Part shown: one piece after another, positions 55,464 to 64,000 of the stretch
How positions within the stretch are numbered: position 1 is the first letter of the stretch
Layout: the number at the start of each line of letters is the position of its first letter
From: Stieleria neptunia
Lineage (GTDB): Bacteria > Planctomycetota > Planctomycetia > Pirellulales > Pirellulaceae
Reading direction: 5' to 3'
NCBI RefSeq assembly: GCF_007754155.1
Contig: NZ_CP037423.1
Coordinates: 6,010,567-6,074,566, forward strand
DNA: 64,000 nt
The notes under the pieces: generated by a model
What the model was told of the DNA's origin: nothing
Seen by the model: only the letters and a program-made list of their open reading frames with translations
The model's database searches: none
Made by a program: the position numbers and the translations under genes

Positions 55464-55991
55464 GGGATTCACCGGTATGTCACCGAGATGCGAACGGCGG
55501 TCATTGGCCCCGTTCAAGGTGACGAAATGCAAATGGTCTTGAATTGTCCAAGCCTAGCTTTCCCTACCGGCATTGAGATCACGTTGGCGGGTTTTCGTCG
55601 AACGTCAATAGACGCAGCCCCTACGAACCGGACGGATCAACCGGATTGGAAGGGGGAGAGGGGAGGAAGTCGTCGGGCCGGCGGCGTGTCCGAAAACCCG
55701 CAAACTTCCGCCACGAGTGGTCTGTCAACATTGAAATTTAGAGTGCTTGATCCGAATGGCACGGGCAAGAGTGTTGGTGTGCAGGCTTTAGGATCGTCTA
55801 GCTTAGGAACGATGCGAAACGCGAGGAATCTTAATGATCTCGTCGATTGAGTGTGATGCGGTCCGCGAGCCGTTGTACGACGTCCTTTCTAGGTCGTCGT
55901 CGGGAGTCCAACGGACGACGGCCCGGAAGGGCCATCGTACTCGAAAAACCGGTCGACCGAAGCAACCCGAAAATCTAGAATCGACGAAGCA
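55464..55991. other. Gap with hairpin sequence
   Basis: A 528-base gap. At about 55876-55942, ACGACGTCC..., GTCGTCGTC and GGACGACGGCCCGGAAGGGCC form a stable hairpin; the inverted TAGTGCTTCGTC end is at 55982-55994 and includes the scpB stop. No gene is supported. Confidence 0.55.
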
Positions 55992-56783
55992 CTAGTGGCC
56001 CAGAAAGCTCTCGTCGACCAACGGCAGGTCATCCAGGGAGTCGAGGCCGAACAGGGTGAGAAAACGTTCGGTGGGGTAGTAGTGTGGCACTTTGCGCCCG
56101 CCATCGGCAGGTTGTTGCCGTTTCATTTCCAACAGTCGGCGGCGGACGAGCTGGTTGAGCAGCGGACCGCTCTCTTTCCCACGCTGATCTTGGACGGTCT
56201 GGGCGGTCACCCCCGGCTGATAGGCGACCAACGACAACACTTCGACGGCGGCTTGGCTGAGACGAGCTTCGCGGACTTTGCCGAGGAACGAATGGCGGAC
56301 TTTTTCGACCGCGGGGGCAATCGTCATCCTGTATCCACCGCCTTCATCTTCAGCGATCCGTAACGCCTGTTCGGCCGACTTGTAGGATTGGTTGAGCGTT
56401 TCGATCATCTCCACAACCTCCTCTTCGGTGACGCCACGCATCAGTGACGCCAACCGGGCGGCGGTGAAGGATTGATTGTCGGGATGCCCGACGAACAGGG
56501 CGGCTTCGATGATGCCTTCGGGATGGACGGTTTCGTCGTCGTCGCCGTCAGCCGCGTTCTCCGTTGACGCATCTGACGCCGGTTCCTCAGCGGTTTCGCT
56601 GCTCGACGGTGAATCCGGCAGGGCAAACGTTTCCGGATCATGCGCCGCAGCGGCTCGCGCATAGGCCGCTCCGATATCATCGAGCGACATTTCGCCAAAT
56701 TCGGCATCGTCCTCCAAGAACGAATCGGCATCCGGCTCATCGGGGGAACCTGATTCAGCCGAGGGGTATTCGTCGTCGTTCAT
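55992..56783 (-). CDS. scpB: Chromosome segregation and condensation protein ScpB
   Basis: A 263-residue subunit of the SMC-ScpA-ScpB condensin. The folded part starts near residue 88: IIEAALFVGHPDNQSFTAAR, followed by GYRMTIAPAVEKVRH, QAAVEVLSLVAYQPGVTAQT and RGKESGPLLNQLVRRRLLE, the two winged-helix domains typical of ScpB. An acidic, disordered leader of about 85 residues (DEPDADSFLEDDAEFGE) precedes it and is longer than in most bacteria. scpA and smc are not in the window. The TAG stop opens a repeat end. Confidence 0.92.
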   Translation of the reverse strand: MNDDEYPSAESGSPDEPDADSFLEDDAEFGEMSLDDIGAAYARAAAAHDPETFALPDSPSSSETAEEPASDASTENAADGDDDETVHPEGIIEAALFVGHPDNQSFTAARLASLMRGVTEEEVVEMIETLNQSYKSAEQALRIAEDEGGGYRMTIAPAVEKVRHSFLGKVREARLSQAAVEVLSLVAYQPGVTAQTVQDQRGKESGPLLNQLVRRRLLEMKRQQPADGGRKVPHYYPTERFLTLFGLDSLDDLPLVDESFLGH

Positions 56784-56795
56784 TGCGGGACGTTC

Positions 56796-57155
56796 CTAAT
56801 TGCGGTCTCGAACCCAGGCGACGAATCGACCGATTTGTTCGTGTGCGAGCAGAGATTCGACGGTGTTGTGATGGCGTCCGAGGTCTTTTTCCCGCGGCAC
56901 AAAGCGATGGATCGAGCCGTGGCAATCGTGGCAAACGGAAATCGTTTCTTGCATTTGAGCCCTGGTGAACCGTTTTTTAAACCATTTGTTGTGGTGGCAG
57001 CGACGGGGAATCAAGTGGTGCTCGGTCGTCCCACGGCGGGTGACGCGACCACACAATGCACAGGGCTTGGGCCTGGCGTTGGATTTCGGCGCATCGGCGT
57101 TGGACCGGTTCGTGTTCGGATCGAGTTTGCGAGATCGTTTGGCGGAGGCACTCAT
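56796..57155 (-). CDS. Small HNH-type nuclease-like protein
   Basis: A 119-residue protein. A basic leader precedes CALCGRVTRRGTTEHHLIPR and a later CHDCHGSIHRF. This is the Cys4-zinc, His-His arrangement of HNH endonucleases (EHHLIPR with the catalytic His, and CHDCHGSIH). Many such small proteins in this lineage are stand-alone and may nick DNA or only bind it. It lies 12 bases upstream of scpB on the same strand. The start at 57155 (MSASAKRSRK) is likely; 57182 is also possible. Confidence 0.8.
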   Translation of the reverse strand: MSASAKRSRKLDPNTNRSNADAPKSNARPKPCALCGRVTRRGTTEHHLIPRRCHHNKWFKKRFTRAQMQETISVCHDCHGSIHRFVPREKDLGRHHNTVESLLAHEQIGRFVAWVRDRN

Positions 57156-57303
57156 TTTTGGCGGTCTGGTTCGACTGGGCAATCCTCGACGGCAAGTTCA
57201 TGCGGCTATTGGGCGGCCGCGCCGCGATACCTTCGCGACCGAGAGTCGCTATGATAGCGGTCGAGTTGATTTCTGATTCGTACTTTTTTCTAAGACGTCG
57301 CCG

Positions 57304-58596
57304 ATGTCCAAAGCAGTTCGCCTTGATGTGATGATGTTTCTGCAGTTTTTTGTCTGGGGGGCGTTCTTCGTCCCGATGACAAGTTACTTGCAGCAGATTT
57401 TTGCCGGTGAAGAAAATCTCAACACGATCATCGGTGACGTCTATTCGACCCAGACGTGGGCGGCGATCTTTGCCCCGATCATCGTCGGGTTTGTCGCCGA
57501 CCGGCTGTTCAACAAGGAAATCATCAACGGAGTGCTGCAGATTGCCGGCGCCGCGATGCTCTGGTGGTGCAGCACGATCGTCGACTCACCGACCCGATTT
57601 TACTGGGTGATGATGGCGTTTTTCTTGTGCTACATGCCGACGCTGGCGTTGGTCAATGCGATCACGTTCCAGAACGTGGATTCGATTGAAAACGACTTTC
57701 CCAAAATTCGACTCTGGGGCACGATCGGCTGGATCGTCTCGGGGTTGGTGGTTTCACAGTCCATGTTCGGGCTATTCCCGATCCCGGTGCTGCCAGGGGT
57801 GGAAGACGCGGGCAGCTCGAATCTGCCGTTGCGGCTCTCGGCGGTCGTCGGCTTGATTTACGGGATCTATTGCTTCACGCTTCCCAAGTCGCCGCCACAG
57901 GGGCGCGACAACCCGGTCAGCATCGGCAAAGTGTTGGGGTTGGATGCGGTGCGACTGTTTCGCAACCCCAGCTACTTGGTCTTTGCAGTCTGCTCGTTTC
58001 TGATTTGCATCCCGTTGGCGTTCTACTACGCCCGGACGTATGACTTTGTCGAAAAAATGGCCTTCGGCAGCGACAGTGCGGGGGTGATGGCGCTGGGCCA
58101 GGTCAGCGAGATCTTCTTCATGGCCCTGGTCCCGTTTTTCCTCGCCCGCCTGGGCGTCAAGTGGATGTTGTTGGTCGGGATGTTGGCCTGGGCATTGCGA
58201 TATGCCTTGTTCGGACTGATGCCCAGCACCTCGGCGATGTTGGTCATCGGGATCGTCTTGCACGGGATCTGCTATGACTTTTTCTTTGTCACCGGCCAGC
58301 TTTACACCGATCGCATCGCGCCGAAAGAGATTCGGACCAGCGCGCAGGCATTGCTGGGGTTGTTGACCTACGGTGCCGGGATGCTGGTCGGGAACCTGAT
58401 TCATGGTCCCTGGGGCGATTACATCAATCTGGATCCGACGACGTCGGAGGGCTGGGCGGCGGGGGCCGCGGAATTTTGGCTGATGCCCGCGGGGTTGGCG
58501 ATTGGCGTGTCGGTGCTGTTCTTCGCCACGTTCTGGGACAAGTCCAGTGCGGCAAAGGGAAATAACGCGGTCGCGGCAGACAGTACGCCGGCTTAG
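57304..58596 (+). CDS. MFS nucleoside:H+ symporter-like permease
   Basis: A 430-residue transporter with 12 membrane helices. The opening VRLDVMMFLQFFVWGAFFVP and the phrases LWGTIGWIVSGLVV and FVTGQLYTDRIAPKEIRTSA are features of the nucleoside:H+ symporter (NupG/XapB-type) family of the MFS. It would import nucleosides with protons. There are no nucleoside salvage genes nearby. It is read divergently from the HNH gene. Confidence 0.9.
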   Translation: MSKAVRLDVMMFLQFFVWGAFFVPMTSYLQQIFAGEENLNTIIGDVYSTQTWAAIFAPIIVGFVADRLFNKEIINGVLQIAGAAMLWWCSTIVDSPTRFYWVMMAFFLCYMPTLALVNAITFQNVDSIENDFPKIRLWGTIGWIVSGLVVSQSMFGLFPIPVLPGVEDAGSSNLPLRLSAVVGLIYGIYCFTLPKSPPQGRDNPVSIGKVLGLDAVRLFRNPSYLVFAVCSFLICIPLAFYYARTYDFVEKMAFGSDSAGVMALGQVSEIFFMALVPFFLARLGVKWMLLVGMLAWALRYALFGLMPSTSAMLVIGIVLHGICYDFFFVTGQLYTDRIAPKEIRTSAQALLGLLTYGAGMLVGNLIHGPWGDYINLDPTTSEGWAAGAAEFWLMPAGLAIGVSVLFFATFWDKSSAAKGNNAVAADSTPA

Positions 58597-58703
58597 CGGA
58601 CAAATCCCGGTTTTCTGGTGTTGCCTATCCTACGCAAGACGGTGGTTGATCTGATATCTTTCCCGAAATTTGGAAACGATCTCGCTCTCCACCGGAAAAC
58701 GAC

Positions 58704-61949
<3,246 letters not shown>

Positions 61950-61958
61950 TCGATCCCG

Positions 61959-63449
61959 ATGTCTGAATCCCAATCGCTCAAGAAATCCTCTGGCAAACCG
62001 GAATACGATCCGTCGACGTTTCGCTTGCTGGTCGTCGATAACGAAGCGGCGCACGCACGAGCGATGACGGAAAGTCTGGAAAAGGTCGGTTACAAGTGCA
62101 CGGTCGCGACCAGCGGCCCCGAAGCGGCCACGTTGATCGAGCGTGACACGTTCGACATCATCATCACCGACATGGTGATGAACGACGTCGACGGCATGAA
62201 ACTGTTGAAGCTGGCCGGTCAACGATTGCCCGACGCGGAAGTGGTGATGGTGACCGGCCACGCCACGGTCCCCATCGCCGTCGAAGCGATGCAGCAGGGC
62301 GCGTTCAATTTTCTCGAAAAACCGATCACGCCGAGCCGCTTGCGTGCGATCGTGGAAAAAGCCGTCGGTGCGGTCAGCCTGCGCCGTCAGAACAGCGAAC
62401 TGATGTCGCGATTGGACGAGCGTTTCGGGTTCGAAGGCATCATCTACACCAGCAAGAAGATGCAGCAGGTGATCGATCGGTTGCGGCGCATCGCTGCGAC
62501 CGACGCGACCGTTCTGATCACCGGCGAAAATGGAACCGGAAAAGAGATTGTCGCCCAGGCCGTTCACCAAAACAGCCCGCGACGGAACAAGCCGATCGTG
62601 GCGATCAACACCGGCGCGATCGCAGAAAACCTGGTCGAGAGTGAATTGTTCGGACACGTCAAAGGTGCCTTCACCGGTGCCGATGCCGACCGCATCGGTG
62701 CCTTCGAATATGCCAACGGCGGCACGCTGTTCCTAGACGAAGTCGGCGACATGCCGATGAGCACCCAGATCAAATTGCTGCGAGTGTTAGAGGAAAGCAA
62801 GATCACTCGCGTCGGCGACAACAAAGCGATCAAGGTCAACGTCCGTTTGATCTCGGCCACCAATCGCCCGTTGGAAGCGATGATCGATGCCGGCACCTTC
62901 CGAAGCGATCTCTACTTTCGTTTGAAAGTCGTGACCGTGGAATTGCCGGCGCTGCGGGAACGCCGCGAAGACGTGATCCCGTTGATGGATCATTTCCGCA
63001 AGATGTTCTTGCGACGACACGACAAGCCCGCGGCGCACTTCACACCCGCCGTCACCAAACGCTTCTTCGCCTACGATTGGCCGGGCAACGTCCGCGAGTT
63101 GCGAAACTTTGTGGAAATGATGGTGGTACTGGACACCGACGGCAAACTGGATGTGGAAGACCTGCCGCCAGAACTGGTCGATGACGAAGCCGGTGAACAC
63201 GCAGCGGAAGAAATCACTCTGCCGACGATCAGTGCCGATACCGATTCCAACCTGATCGGCCAGCCGCTCAGTGTGATCGAACGTTGGGCGATCGAAAAAA
63301 CGCTCCAATTGACCAACGACAACCGAGAAGAAGCCGCCAAAATCCTCGGTATCGGCGCCCGAACGCTCTATCGTCGTTTGGACCAGTACAAGAAAGAAAG
63401 CGACGAGGAAGATGGCGAGAGCGGCGACGCCGGTTCGGACGACGCTTAG
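61959..63449 (+). CDS. NtrC-family sigma-54-dependent response regulator
   Basis: A 496-residue transcription activator. The receiver domain (22-135) has the phosphorylation site Asp71 in DIIITDMVMN and the switch Lys in FLEKPITPS. The AAA+ domain has Walker A GENGTGKE, the sigma-54 contact ELFGHVKGAFTGA, and Walker B GGTLFLDEVGDMP; the R-finger region DWPGNVRELRNFVE follows. A Fis-type HTH closes it (NREEAAKILGIGARTLYRRL). It lies 9 bases downstream of carB and may be read from the same transcript. No cognate kinase is adjacent. Confidence 0.95.
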   Translation: MSESQSLKKSSGKPEYDPSTFRLLVVDNEAAHARAMTESLEKVGYKCTVATSGPEAATLIERDTFDIIITDMVMNDVDGMKLLKLAGQRLPDAEVVMVTGHATVPIAVEAMQQGAFNFLEKPITPSRLRAIVEKAVGAVSLRRQNSELMSRLDERFGFEGIIYTSKKMQQVIDRLRRIAATDATVLITGENGTGKEIVAQAVHQNSPRRNKPIVAINTGAIAENLVESELFGHVKGAFTGADADRIGAFEYANGGTLFLDEVGDMPMSTQIKLLRVLEESKITRVGDNKAIKVNVRLISATNRPLEAMIDAGTFRSDLYFRLKVVTVELPALRERREDVIPLMDHFRKMFLRRHDKPAAHFTPAVTKRFFAYDWPGNVRELRNFVEMMVVLDTDGKLDVEDLPPELVDDEAGEHAAEEITLPTISADTDSNLIGQPLSVIERWAIEKTLQLTNDNREEAAKILGIGARTLYRRLDQYKKESDEEDGESGDAGSDDA

Positions 63450-63455
63450 ACGGGC

Positions 63456-64000
63456 TTACTTTTGCGTCGTTGTGGACTTCGACAACGCTTCCAAAATCGC
63501 CTGCTTGCTGTGGTGACGATCCGCCAAGTCCCGCAACTGCTGACGCGTCAACGTTTCCCGGCCCGGCAGGCTGAACTCGGCAAATTCATCCACCGCGATC
63601 ACGTACTTCGCATCGCCCAATCGATCGACACCGAGGGGCTGCCACGGCGAATCCGCATTTTCTCGCATTTGCGGCGGACGCACGTAGTTGGCGTTTAGTT
63701 TGACCATCCGGACACCGAGTGTGCCCCACAAACGAGTTGTATCGACTATCGGGTCATACAAGATCGGAACCGACACACGGGTGTCGACGGCAAGGTCCCG
63801 GTGCGTGAGATCGGCCAGCCAGACTTCGGCGCTGCGGTAGGCATCCTCGACGTCGACGGCTTCCTCGTCGCGCAGTTCGGGAGCTAATCCGATGTCATCG
63901 CAAGCCACCAAATAGAATCCGTAAAACAGCTGCTTGATCGATGCCAGTTCGGATTGCAGATCAGTTTCCCGTTGGCCCTCTTCACGCCAGCCGTGAAGCT
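63456..64000 (-). CDS. Protein of unknown function, truncated by the window edge
   Basis: The frame is open from its stop at 63456 to the right edge, so only the C-terminal part (about 180 residues) is visible. It includes LHGWREEGQRETDLQSELAS, IKQLFYGFYLVACDDIG, RVSVPILYDPIVDTTRLWGT and PLGVDRLGDAKYVIAVDEFA. No membrane segments or catalytic motifs are apparent. The pattern is like C-terminal parts of planctomycete proteins of unknown function. It converges with the NtrC-type gene, 6 bases apart. Confidence 0.75.
   Translation of the reverse strand, partial: LHGWREEGQRETDLQSELASIKQLFYGFYLVACDDIGLAPELRDEEAVDVEDAYRSAEVWLADLTHRDLAVDTRVSVPILYDPIVDTTRLWGTLGVRMVKLNANYVRPPQMRENADSPWQPLGVDRLGDAKYVIAVDEFAEFSLPGRETLTRQQLRDLADRHHSKQAILEALSKSTTTQK

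Overview
The window looks like chromosome from a planctomycete of the Pirellulaceae (Rhodopirellula-like). The evidence is paired DUF1592 and DUF1552 genes, a CxxC-ribbon Ser/Thr kinase near an ECF sigma factor, a TPR protein ending in two RNA-polymerase alpha-CTD domains, many PQQ/YVTN propeller proteins, Tat-exported Gfo/Idh/MocA oxidoreductases, and an unusual load of dispersed palindromic repeats. The genus is inference.

Layout. Positions 1-11 kb are accessory and partly decayed. A YeeE/YedE sulfur transporter has an in-frame TGA. A copper cluster on the minus strand holds an N-truncated CopA ATPase, a frameshifted TolC, an intact multicopper oxidase and CsoR, with a CsoR-like operator in front of tolC. 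An XRE/Fic pair follows. Positions 11-15 kb hold the DUF1552/DUF1592 pair. Positions 15-20 kb hold a large kinase and an ECF sigma factor, separated by a collapsed MacA/MacB remnant and a zinc-ribbon gene. Positions 20-27.5 kb are a minus-strand run of exported proteins: PQQ propeller, coiled protein, a propeller/dihaem/ankyrin protein, a carboxylesterase and a PQQ remnant.

Positions 28-64 kb are mostly housekeeping: initiator tRNA-Met, tgt with a P-II-like gene, the TPR/alpha-CTD protein, tRNA-Thr, argJ, an ABC exporter with DUF58, sdhCAB, a GntP permease, carA, a GT11 fucosyltransferase, hydroxyacyl-CoA dehydrogenase, GGCT-like protein, a Gfo/Idh/MocA oxidoreductase, lysA, a GAF histidine kinase, scpB, an HNH protein, an MFS nucleoside permease, carB, an NtrC-type regulator and an edge-truncated gene. 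carA and carB lie about 13 kb apart.

The most distinctive signal is the repeats. At least six palindromic families occupy most long intergenic gaps. One 63-bp copy sits in frame inside the kinase gene and is translated. Another element carries a 15-bp minisatellite expansion. Some elements begin exactly at gene stop codons. I saw no CRISPR array, intact insertion sequence, rRNA or prophage.
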